From contig MEHQ01004020.1 in the NCBI GenBank assembly GCA_008828725.1, positions 456,593 to 520,592 on the forward strand: 64,000 nucleotides of DNA, read 5' to 3'. This document shows, in pieces, positions 43,701-56,500 of the stretch; positions within the stretch are counted from its first letter, which is position 1, and the number at the start of each line of letters is the position of its first letter. The notes beneath the pieces were generated by a model that made no database searches, was not told the origin of the DNA, and worked only from the letters and a program-made list of their open reading frames with translations. A program made the position numbers and the translations under genes. Source of the stretch: Saccharina japonica. Lineage: Eukaryota > Sar > Phaeophyceae > Laminariales > Laminariaceae.

Positions 43701-46700
43701 GCTGCAGCATCATGAACATTTCGAGGAGGCACGGTACTGCATATGGTACTGCATATCTATTTTGTTTCGGGGGCACGAAACCCCCCACAATATTGCCGTC
43801 GCTCCAAAAACAGAGGCTATATACCCTGCACATGTATATAGGATCACAAGTACAAGAGGACTGCTAGTGGGGTATGGAAGCCTGTCTCTGGCGCTGGTGG
43901 CCGCTGCGACCCAATGATAGGAACAGCCGACATCGAATATTACGTAATGCACCCTGGAACGCCCTATGTATGACCAACGCGTGGGTCGACGGCACGACGA
44001 GCGCAAGCGACGTGTCTTAACCTGAGGTGGTGGCAGCGCTGTAGAAGCTCTGTAGCAGCACTCTGTAGCAGCACTCTGTAGCAGCACGGTAGCAGCGCTG
44101 TAGCAGCGCTGAATATAGCAGAACCGTATATGTTACCGTAGCAACTCTGAAGCAATGCTATAGCAGCAAAATATCAACACCGTATCTGTTACCGTAGCAG
44201 CCAGCAAGCAGCACCACCAGGAAATATATTTTATTTTTTAGAAAAATGCTTGTTTTAGATGGGACACGTGGACCCCCACGGATCCGGCGACAATGGCCGA
44301 GATCGAGGGACGCGAAGAAGAAGAGGATGCCAAGAGGAGCAAAGAGTTCGAGACCAATAACCCGGATTTCTGTACGCAGATGATCGACGACATGAAGACT
44401 CGATCGGAAGCTAGGTGGGTGGTTGGACTGTACTAAGCTCTCAAACGCATATCGGTGACTGAACTGAGCTCTCGTGAGCGTGTCGACCCGGGGGACCTCG
44501 GTTTTCGTCCCCGCGTTGTTGGAGTTGTACATGTATGGAGGGATTTCAGAACTCGGGATGGGGTCGTATCGTCCCGTGGCGGCGCTGGTTTGATTTTCGA
44601 GCCCCAACCAATCAGTGACCGGCCGGTCGGGCTGGGGTTTCCACACCGTGCGGGGCCGGTTGCACCAGAGGCCGATATCGCCATTTGGTGTCTGAGGCGA
44701 TTCCTCGCTCCTCTTCCTCTGACAATTACTACGCGAAGGCGGAGTCCGCCTGGACTTTACTGATTGATGACGCACTTACAGCGCCATTGGACAAAAATTG
44801 CCGCACCCACCCACCCACCCACCCACCCACCCACGTACGTAGGGGCAGTTGTGATTTCTTCTATATAGGCACTCACTGGTGCCTTTCGCCCAGTGCACAA
44901 TCATATGCAAGTGATATGTCGACAAGAGACTACTGTACTTCCACCAAATACCTACGTACTGTCCTTGTACGTGGTGACGCATGAATACTGCGGGTATATT
45001 TGCCATCCTACAATGTATAGTATACCTGGTATACTATGAGCTTCCCTTTATCGATCGCTCATACAAACATTCCCTTTTGTCGAGAGAGGAAGTAAAAACA
45101 ACACAAGGGAAACGAAACAAAAAGGAAAACTACGATGCATCCTGCCGCAGATGTACCTGTTATGTACCTCGTCAACGTACGTCCACGATAAAAAATAAGC
45201 GGGAGGAGTTCAACTTGGACATGTCGCACTTGTTGAGCTCTGTTAATAGTTCATACGTACCGCTCATGTGCTAATACTGCTCACATCGGAAATACTCAGC
45301 GACAAAAAGGACTCGGAGGCTACAGCTGCCCGGCTCAAGGGTAACCGGTTCTATCGGGCCAAGCGCTGGGAAAAGGCTCTGGAGCTGTACATGGCCAGTC
45401 TCAGGGCGAGGCCGTACACTGTGAACACGCTGGCCAATGTCGCTCAGGTGAACAAGTGATTATGTTAGCACGTATTGTACGATTTGGTGTCTACCAGGTA
45501 TTGGTTTATTGTGGAGAGAGTGGCGTTTCTTTTTTGCGGAAATTTTGAACCTCTCGATCCGCATGGGTACAATTTTCGACGCAATCGTCGAGCTTGCACA
45601 GGTGGAAGTTCTGAAACTCCCGAGATGTGCAACATAATATGCAGTAGTCGATACAGTAGCCTATACTGTAGTCTATACTGTAGCCTATACAGTAGTCTAT
45701 GCAGTAGTCTATACAGTAGCCGATACAGTAGCCTATACAGTAGCCTATACAGCAGCCTATATAGTAGTCTACCAGGTATACAGTAGCCTATACAGTAGCC
45801 TACACAGTAGCCTATACAGTAGTTTATACAGTAGCATATACAGTAGCCTATACAGTAGCCTACACAGTAGCCTATACAGTAACCTATACAGTAGCCTATA
45901 CAGTAGCCTATATAGTAGCCTATACAGTAGCCTATACAGTAGCCTATATAGTAGCCTATACAGCAACCTATACAGTAGCCTATACCAGCGGCAGCCAAGG
46001 GCCAACGACGCGCTCCAAGCATTCGCACCAAAATGACAGACCCAGGATGGGGGCCAATATGAGGCGTTACTTATTTTCACGCCAGTCAACTCATCATCAG
46101 CGTATACTCGTACCGTGATACCCTTGGTCGTGATCCTTACCCCATATAGCCTCTAAGAGATTAAAGACCCCTGTAATAATCTGAGTGTCGTCAACGTCGC
46201 TCAATGTTCCCAGTCCCCTCGGAGGCATGTGCGTACTGGGATATTTCGCACCGATACCGTGAGTGCTAAGCGAACCCCCTTACCCACCCCGCCCCTCCAT
46301 CGCCACGGTGGCTTTCGTCGTTTCGTCGTCCATTCTTCCGCCACAAACGCTGCAGACCCTGATCAAACTCGAGCGATGGTCAGATGCCTTGGATTTTTGC
46401 GACCGCGCGCTGCACGTTGACGGCGCATGCGTCAAGGCGCTTTCCCGCCGGGCTTCGGCTTTCGTTAACCTTGCGGGGCAGTGCTTAGCAGCGTCCTCAG
46501 ATGCCACGGCCGCCGCCACCGCCGCCGTCACCACCACCACTACTGCTACCCCTACTCCTACTCCTACCGCTACCGCTACCGCTACCGCTGCCGCTGCCGC
46601 TGCCGCCGCTGCTGCCACGCGTGTGGTCTCGCCCGGCAGTATTGACGTAGATATCGGCGAGGCAAAAGGTGATGCCACCGTTGTTTCCGCCGACACGAGC

Positions 46701-49700
46701 AGCGCACTAACCAGAGAGAGTAAGGAGGCGATTGGCGTAGCGGGGGGTGGGGGACAAAATACTGGCGACGGTAACGACAACGGCGACGATGCCGATGACG
46801 GCGGAGGAGGAGACCAAGCGCTGTATGATCGGTTCGGGGGGAGGGAGGGGCTGTTGGCGCTGGCCCTAGTGGACCTGGAAACGGCAGTTGAAGCCGACCC
46901 CGAGAGCGAGGACGTTCGGAGGCAGAGAGACGCCCTCAAGACAGAGATCGACGAAGAAAAGGTGTGATGGTGACGGAATATTTCAGGGGCATACAGAGAG
47001 TGTAAAAGTTTTGGTATTTTTGGTTTTTTTTTCTGTGTCATCATGTTTTATCTCGCACGAGCAACTCCGCTAACCGTAAGAAATTATTCCACCGTAACGT
47101 TTGCCTGGTAATTAGGGACAGCCAAGGTTGTGCATGGTTTGAGGTTCAAGGGCTTCATTATCGCCACCACAACTCCACTATTCCTACCAGGGTTTGGCAG
47201 GTCACGGTGGCTTGCGGTTGTATAACCTAAACCCGAGTGCACAGTAGTACGGCACAAGGCGTGGTCCTGAATGAATCCCTCGTGGAAGTGCTAGAACCTA
47301 AAAATACAAGAAGAGCTACAACATGTGCACCCGCATGTTATGGTGGTCGTGTTCGGTTGTAAACGCTACCGTACTCGTACAGGAACTTCATGAATAGTGT
47401 GACTAACCCTTGAAAATCGCCTACTACACTGTTACACTATTAATGCAGGTGGAGGCGGAAGTGATGAAAATGGCGCGAAGCGTTCCTAGGGCCGGTTCTC
47501 CAATCATCCCCGTCGCCGGCTCGTCCGAACGAGAGAAGGAGGAGGAGGAGGAGGGCCCTAAACCTTGCTCGGCGGACGGAAAAAAGGAAAACAACATAAT
47601 AAGGGAAAGTCAACGCAGCACTTCTCCCCTAGATGGGATCATAAATGATACCAGTACGCCAGAAGTCATGTTGCTGCCCGGGAGCGGCACCACTCCCACT
47701 ATTGGGAAGGTAGGGCGGGTAGGGGCTCCTGTTGCGAGGAATGGCAGTACAACTAGCGGGCAGACCGTGACGGGCGAGGACGAGTTTGACACTGTGGACA
47801 GAGCTCTGGAGGCAGCGCTAGGGGAAGGCGTGACGGCTGGGCAGGGGCTAAGGGGAACGACGAAGAAGGAGAATGTCGGTAAGGATATAACGTCGGTAGG
47901 AACACCGGTGCGTTAAGCACACGGAGTTGTAGGCTACCGTGTCACCTACTGTACGGTAACATACAAAATCAAACCGTTTGACTAAACCGGCCGTGCTGGT
48001 AGTACTATTGGGAAACAGTCTGTTGTTCTGCTGTTGTACTCTTGTGCGAGCATGGATGTCGCACGCTGAGAAAGGGGCTAGCGGCGTGCAGTACATGTGG
48101 CGCCCACAAGGCATACTCTGAACGATTGAAACCTGCATTGGTTGGCATTCCGTTTCCTTGTCGGAATACCTAGAAAAACATGTCGGTTCCACCGTCTTTC
48201 TTATGGTCGAATGGGGTAAGGATACTTGACAGCACAGGGCACAGGGGGAGATTGCCGTCCTTAAGTCCGACCACAGGAAATAGTTGCATCTACAATGCGA
48301 CAAGCGCTAAATACTACGCCTTCTCCAGGCGTGTAGTGACGGAAACGAAGGCTTTCTTGGAAAGGCAGAAGCCACCAGTGTCACCCAAGCTACATACTTT
48401 GTTTGTGTTTTATGGTGCGCAGGCTATAGCGACAAAAGGAGCAAAATAGAACCCAAATAAAAAGGTGGAGGGAAAGTTGCATTCGGAGCACAACGGTAGA
48501 GGACGTATAGTAAGGCTTCGGCAGCAAGCACCGGAACCTACAAAATCTCCAACCCCCCTCACCCCCCTCACCCGACGGTATGTCGCCCTCTCGCCGTGCC
48601 CCCGGAAAACCTACCTTTCAGACGACGAGACTATTGCGGCCCTCCAGTCTCTCCCGTTGCTCCACCTGGCCACGGTACTGGAGGAAAGCTGCTCGGCGAG
48701 GGTGTATTTCAGGGCGTCCGGAGGGCTTGCCCGGCTTGCGGAAGCCACTAGGGCGGCTTCATTGGTCACGACGGTGGCCGTTGATGTCCACCGCGCGGGT
48801 CACTGCGCCGATCCTCCCACCGAAAATGTATCGGGTAAGATACCTAGCACCCCCGCTACCGCCGCCGCCGCCACCGCCGAGCTTACAAGATCCCACAAGC
48901 CTCCCGAAGCTAATGGCGGAGGCGTTTCCGAGGCTGCTCCGTTGAACAAGGAGGGTACTGGCGACGGCGCGTTGTATGAACACGGCGAAAAGAGTGGGCT
49001 TACCGCCGCCGATGCGAGAAATTTGACGACGCGATTCGAGTTGATGCTGCGGGCGCTTGCGGCGGCTCTGCTAGGGGGGGAGAGGCTTGCGCAGCAAGAC
49101 GTGCTCAAGTCTGGCCTCCTCGACGGACCGTGCGGCAAGGCTCTACTCATGGTGTCTGACGAGGATCATGAGAAAGGTTCGGCGGTCATCGGGCGTACGG
49201 TGGATGTGGCGGGTGCGGCCGCTACCGTGCTGAGTCGGGTCGTGGACGACCCGCACATTCGCGCTCATATATCGAGGTACAGTGAGGTACCCGATTTAAG
49301 AGCCCCTCGAAACAGCCCGCTGTTATTACCGCTCTTATCTCCGGACCGCTCATATCCCCGTTTAAGAGCGTTTTTGATGTTATGATGTTATGTCGGGGTA
49401 CGAACAAAACTCTCTCTTGAAGCGGGAAGTATTTCTGCTTGAGGGACGCAAAATCTTGTTAACCGGGAGAAGTCATGCGAAACCTGACGATTCAAGTTCC
49501 CGTGCAAAGCCGAATTTACCGCTCTTTAACTCTGTTTTCACTTACTGTGGACGCTGTAGGTATGTAGGTAATGGTTGGGTTGGCTGACTTTAGAGTTTCG
49601 CGTGGTTTGTTTCCCTGCCTTCCTGTGAACTCCTTGTACCTTTTTGTGACCATGGGCTACATAGGTTAATACCTTTTCGTGACCACGGGCTAGATGAGTA

Positions 49701-52700
49701 CCTTTTCGCGACCATGGGCTAGACTAATATATTATCGTTGTCATGGACTGGATTGGTACATTTTCGTCACCACGGGCAATATTAGTATTTTTTCGTGACC
49801 ATGGGCAGTATTAGTACCTTTTAGTGACCAATAGTACAGCAATACACCTAATGTGAGATACACCAACAGCAACAACTGTCGTGTTACCATCTGCAAACGT
49901 TTCGCGGAAGCGCATGGCTAAAGGGTAGGGAGTCAGAGAGAGAGAAAAAAAAAAGCCACTCTTTCCGGTCAATTTTCAAATTTCTATCATTGCCACTACT
50001 TTGAGCTTCAAGCGCCACCTCTACGGTGAGGTTCTACGATAAGCGTAAGTCTAGCAGGTGCAGCAAGACCACATGTCGATTCTACAGTAACAGCATATGT
50101 ACCCATCCACCGTCTGTGACACTACCGGCGACGGCTATGTGCAAGACAGCCTCCAGCCGTTCAACCCCCCCCCCTCCCCTCTCGCATATAAATATTGTAT
50201 ATATTTATAGGTTGGGTTGGCGTCGGTTGGCAACGACGCTGTAAAACACGCCACTCGCTGCGTGGAGCTAGACAACCAGGGTGCCGTTTTTTTTTGTTAT
50301 TTTTTTTTGGCGGTCACCAAAGCTGGCGGTCGAGTAGATCATTTGTGCGGGGTGAGAACTCTTTGTTCCGCACAAGGGGAATGGTCGTATCACGTAGTGT
50401 TAATATGGTAAGGCGTCCGCGAGGCAGTTACATAGTAAAACCCATTGCTGTCTCCGGAAGTAGCCACACCAGAAATTAAATTAACTCATTGAAGCTGTCG
50501 TCCATATGCAAGTCCGCCTCAGAGGCGGTTTTTAGCAGGATGCAGCTCACCCTCCATGCGACTCGCCCAATACCTCACGGCGTTTCGCGCTTGGTGCAAG
50601 CAATGTCTGCCTGGTTGGTGAAAACCCAACGCGCTCCGTCCCGGCATTGTAGGGATGCGAGGGTCTATGGTCATATGACTACGGCCGTGCACAACATGAG
50701 TAACCCCCCCCCTCCCCGTTCCCCCCCCCTCCCCTCTCCGTCTCGAAAGGGATGCATGGTCAACGGTGAAATGACTAAGGCAAGCAACAAATGAGTACGC
50801 CCCCCCTCCCCATTCTCCCATTTTGCATGACATGAGTAAACCCCCCCTCCCCTTCTGGACGGATCTCTACCGTATCTTTCCAGGAGCGCTCCTCTGCTCT
50901 CGGGCGTGCTCGGGCTCATTGGTGCCGGTTCGGCGACCCCGCTGGATGTTGAAGCCGCCGCCGCGATTCTTTCGACGGTACTGCTTGGGCGCACCGCTTC
51001 GGCTGCAGCAAAGACGCTTCTGCAGGACACGACCGCCCTGAAAGCACGAGGCTCTCCGCCGATGATTGTTGCCGAGGCCCTGCTTGCCTGGAAGGAGGGG
51101 GACGGCCTCATGCAGGTACACTAGTGCTCCTTCTATAGCGGCGGTACGTATGCGGTAGCCAACAATACCGGCACTATAACGGCAACCGGCACTATTCCAC
51201 ACACTGTTAATACCACACTGGTGAATCCCATCTGTGCCAAGCGATTACACAGGCGCTATAGCGGGCAGCCAGCGCTACTTTGCACACTGCCACACTGATT
51301 CATCTAATATCTTTCAAACTATTTCACAGGCACTACAGCGGGCAGCCGGCACTATAGAAGGACCACTACTGTATATACAATTGACGCTCTTTCTCGCCGA
51401 GGCTATCTTTGCGACGATTTTGTTACAACTCTCCTTGGCATGCCTTAAGCCCTTTAGGCAATGTTAGGCACGCGGCTTATTAGGACTGCACTCCTTATGT
51501 GGGTACATACTATTAACACTATAATACTTGGAATTAGTGTCATGCTTAGGTTTATCTTGAGTACGTAGTAAAAGGTTGACCTTGACACACACCTCACGGA
51601 AAGCCCTCGCTTGAACGGATCAGTTATCGCCTACCCACTCCCTGGATTACGTGCCTTGCTGAGAGATTGCGTTCTGCGTGAACGAAAGTGAGAGTAAGCT
51701 CGGAACGACCGATAAAAACACCTCTGTATCACCCTATTAATAGTATAGGGGTAAGGTTCGAGGTACGGACTGGTCGTTAAGCCATGGACGTTACTGGGCA
51801 TGTGGATGAGCTGGGCCGATAAGCAACTCAATCCCGAGATATTTTTTTCTCCTTTTGTGAGCGACGAGTCCAACTCTCCCCATGGCTGCAAACCAGGGCG
51901 CGCCACCGTCTACCGGCTCTTCCCTGTGTGGCGTACTGGCAAACCTTGCCATGCACGAAGAGTTTCGAGGAAGCTTCGCGGAACCTTCCCCGCGTGGGAC
52001 GACAGGGCGGGACGGGAAGGAGCAGATTATCCCAGTGAAGGTTCTGGTGCTTGTCGCTGGAGATACGAAGGTGGATAGCATTACCATCTATAGTGTCGTT
52101 TTTGTTTGGAGGAACTTGGCAGCTGTTTTAGCGTAAGTAGCTCGCGGTGGGTCGACGGTTATACCGAAGCTATCCCTCAATATGCCACGCACGGCACAAT
52201 CGAACCAATGATGCTACACTGCAGGTCAACAAAAGCGGCCGTTTACGCTTGCTGTTATCACGTTACATTAGCGCTGGCATATGCACACGTTCAAACCATT
52301 GCATGCCTGGAAATCACAACCCACCCTCCCCCCTTCCCCCCTCATGCCAAGAGAAAAAAGGGGGAGAGGGTGGCGGCTGTTGCTTTTACACGAACGAGTT
52401 TCATCCTCGTCGAACCGACACTTTCCCGCCCCCTCCCCTCGTGTTGACAGGCGCGTTGCTCGGAAGTGAGGCCTTTGGCACTTGCGGCCCTGGTGAACGC
52501 CTGTCTGCACCAAGAAAGGCAAGAGTTGTGCCAGCCCAATAGCATACTGGTACAACTTGTTGATGGTCGTAAGAACATCAACATATCGTTGGTGGACAGC
52601 ACCCGATGGTACAGTAGTGACAGGCAGTAACATGCATAGCTGCGATAGAGGCGTGCTGCGATAGAGTTCCTTTCGCTTCCGTGGCTTTCTTCTTTCGGGG

Positions 52701-53485
52701 ACGGGATGTTTCTGAGTAATCAATGTTGAAGGTTATTCATGCTACACATTAGCGGATAACAATAACAACTGATAACAATAACAATAATTATAGTAGGGGG
52801 AGCATACTTCGGCGAAAATGTTGTGTGAGTGATGGAACTACCTCATAAGGCATACGCCTTATAAGGCATGCCTTGTCGTTGGAATACAGTTTAGTTAATA
52901 GTGCTTTGCTATAGTTTTCGTCATATAATTAGGCCACGAGGTTGTTCAGCGCGACAACGTTTCACATCATCTCGAAATTAGTTTTTGGGTGAGAGGTACA
53001 AAGCCCTATGCTGTATTCAAGTTATAAGCTTCATAAAAATGAAGTGCAACATTCGTCAGTACTGTCCATGGTATGGTATGGTATGGTATGGTATGGTATG
53101 GTATGGTATGATATGAGCGCCTTGGCTTCAATCCCGTGCTCCCACCACCCCATGATAACTCGCGTTGCTCCGAGTAGTCATGCAATGATACACGTTCCGG
53201 AGGGTCTTCAGACAAAAAGTCTCGGACACCAGTCTTCGACGGTTACGCATACGCCTGCAACCACGAGATAACTGAAATTAATAGAACCACCCCAACCACC
53301 GCACGGCACTACTACTACTACTGCTACTGCCACTACTATTACTAGTACTATTAATACTAGTACTACTACTGCCACTACTACTTCTATTAATGCTACTGCC
53401 ACTGCTACTACTACAAATATTACAAATAGTACTACTACTGCCACTGCTACTACTGCTATTGCTACTACTACTATTGCTACTACTG

Positions 53486-53549
<64 letters not shown>

Positions 53550-53560
53550 TACTTCTACTT

Positions 53561-53592
<32 letters not shown>

Positions 53593-56500
53593 GCCACTAC
53601 TACTGCCACTGCCACTACTAGTACACTTACTGTGCACACCCGACACCTCAACTTTCAGAGTGCAAACGGCGACGCTCTCGGCGGGGGGGCTGGCTCTGGC
53701 TCTGGCAGTGCTGTCGCTGGAGGGCGAGGAGAGAGCGCGCCACTATCCTCCGCTAGTGTCGGCAAGGTCGGCGGGGCTGCTTGCACGCCTGTCTACGCTT
53801 CCAGCGGCGCTCGAGGTTATGGTTCGGCCGGGAGTTATCGACAGAATTATCAAGGTACAGTATCGCAGCACGTAGACACTATAGTCTTTATAATTAGCAT
53901 TAGCATTAGCGTGTTAACTTTACTACGAGCAAATGCGAAATGCTAGTTTTCATCGCGCCAAAAAAGGTGCTGTACCCCTTTCGAGCCGGCTGAATCTGGG
54001 TTCTACGACGGAGGTTCTACGACAGCTGACCAAGATTCTTCTAGAAAATTCTCCAATTTTTCCAAACTCGCCAACGCACAGAAGTTGACAACAGCAGTCG
54101 ACCGTTACAAATACCCTGCTGCGCTAGATTCAAGCCACATGTATACCACGAGTATCTCTCAAGATTTGGACGATGAGAACCGTTGCAGAATAGCTATACA
54201 GTGCACACGCAATCTCGAGTTTGTTTTGGCTGACAAAGGGCGACACTTTATACCTGATAGGGCAATACATTTAGTGGTTCAAGTGTTCACCGCATTGATT
54301 GTTGATGCTCGCAGTGCAGAATGCTCTGTGATCCGAAACATTTTCTAGACAATTCGAGCGTTGTCTACGAGGCGCAGTGGTGATCATAAATCGTGATGTT
54401 GTCGCACCGACTATTAATAGCTGTCGAAACTATAGGCGGGTAAATCTCACCCGCTCTCTCGCCCATCATTCTAAGACCAAATTTAAGATAAACGTGGCGC
54501 ATCTTCCCGTCATGATGCCGTACATAACGTGCCAATAGCCCACGCCCACGACCCCCCCCCCCTCCCAACCCCCCATACGCCTCAGGCCACCGTACGGAGC
54601 GCAGCGCTGGGGAGCAACCTCAACGCAACCGCCGCCAAACCGGGCGGAAACCCCGATCCAGGAGACGAACCCGCCGGCGCCGCGCATGCCATGGAGCGAG
54701 AACATCTCGTCCGCACCTTAGCCACCGTCCTACGGTCCAGCGCACTAAAAAACACCCCCCGGCCTAAGGGAACCGTACCATCTCCATCCTCCACAGTCAG
54801 CACAGCGGCGGCTCTAGAGGGACGAGGGGGTATCGCTGACACAGCTCAGACGTTAAGGCTCGCGGAAGCGCTGGTGTCATTTTTGCCGCCAGCGCGAGAG
54901 GAGGGGTTGCAGGGAGTTACTAGCGAGTCGGTGGCGTTGAAGCCGACGTGGTCGGCGGCCCCCGCGCTAACTGCCAACGTAGGCGGCTGCCTGCTCCACC
55001 TGATGGATGGCGAGTGCTCTGGACAGATAACCGAACAGGTGATGGCTGGTGCTCTTGCTTTTTCTTTGGCTATTTGTGTGGCTGTTTGGTGGGGGGGGTG
55101 CGCTCAACTCTTGAACTGTTGTCAAAAACATATGGGACAGTTCGATGCCCACAAACGGTCAGAACTTACCATGCATTTTCCGATCATACTCATTGATATG
55201 CCCAAGGAAAAGTGGTGTCGCGAGGGTTACCGTTGTGCTGGTGTTTGAGTCAATGAGAATTGTCCACACGTCGGAAAGATAGATCATCTACAGACCATAC
55301 AGACCATCTATAGATATACCATCTACAGCCGGCCGTCCCGGTGGTCTAACTGGTAGCCACGAAGCCTTTTGGGCCGGATGTCGAGGGTTCGCTTCTCCCC
55401 ATGGAGGTTTTTATTCTCAAATAACACCGACTGTCGAGAGCGCATATCATAGCGTGGGTAAGCAAAATTCGACCAGAGTTGACGTTGACGAGGGAAGAAA
55501 GTGCTGAAATCTTCTCGCGATAAAAATGCAAAGCAAGAACCGTAGCGGGAGAGGAGGGAGAGGAGCCTACTTTGTGACCCCGGATCTGAGTTACGACCAG
55601 GGAGGGAGAAAGACGGAAGTGCGAAGATAATAAATGGGATAGACAAAAAAAACCCATCTAGATCCAAACCTGCTGTTCTGAGGTGCTGCTGTGAAGGATC
55701 TGTGCAGTGCATACCCAACCCAGGAAACATGTCCTAGATCATGCAGGTTATACGCCACTCGGCAACATGATGAGCTACTGTAGATCATACGGGTACAGCT
55801 GAGGAATATTTCTCCCCTGGAAAATTAAGATAATCAAGTCGGAACCGATTTTCTGTCCGCGGTATGAAATTGTCGACAACAAGTGGGGTAGGTCCTGAAT
55901 CGGGAGGTTTTAAGAACTTTGCGCGACGATGCCATAGACAGAAGCTGCTACGAGTGACGCCGATGCCATCCCCTCGTTCGAGCAGTAAGGACAGGAGGAG
56001 ATGACCACACCCAGCGAGGGCCGAGGTTAACGCTCACGCACACCCCGCGACTTGATTATCAGCGAGAACGGTTATATTACTATTAATAATATTACAGTAT
56101 AGTAGTGGTTATATTACCAGAGGGGTGCGGAGGTGCGGAGAGAGATAGACCTCACAGTTAAATGTCTTAGATAAAGGAGTCTTGCCTTCAGCTCCTTCCC
56201 CTGTACAATATACAGTAGTGCTCCCTCTATAATGCCGGTATGTGCCAGGCCAATACACCGGTCCGGTATTCTAGCCGGCACGGGCATTATTCAGCACACC
56301 GCCACACTGATCAAACCCATCTGCGCTAAGCGATATCACCGGCATAGCGATATCTGGCATCGGCAATATTAACCGGCAATACAGAGAAAACCCTACTGTA
56401 CGTGAAAGTAGTTGGTTTGAGCAGACGATTATGGGAAGCCGAATGGGGATAGCCGTATCCGGGGCGGTCGGTTATATTCCCGGCGTACGTACTACTTGAC

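Noticed and set aside
45465-46089. Long frames of repeated YCIGYC or RLLYRL
   Set aside because: They are translations of the CAGTAGCCTATA minisatellite in an intron.
53208-53875. Val, Ser and Leu homopolymer frames
   Set aside because: They are translations of the ACT triplet array; only 53659-53854 on the plus strand is an exon.
55330-55405. Possible functional tRNA gene
   Set aside because: A and B boxes are present, but the cloverleaf is poor and the segment is the head of a repeated 320-base SINE.
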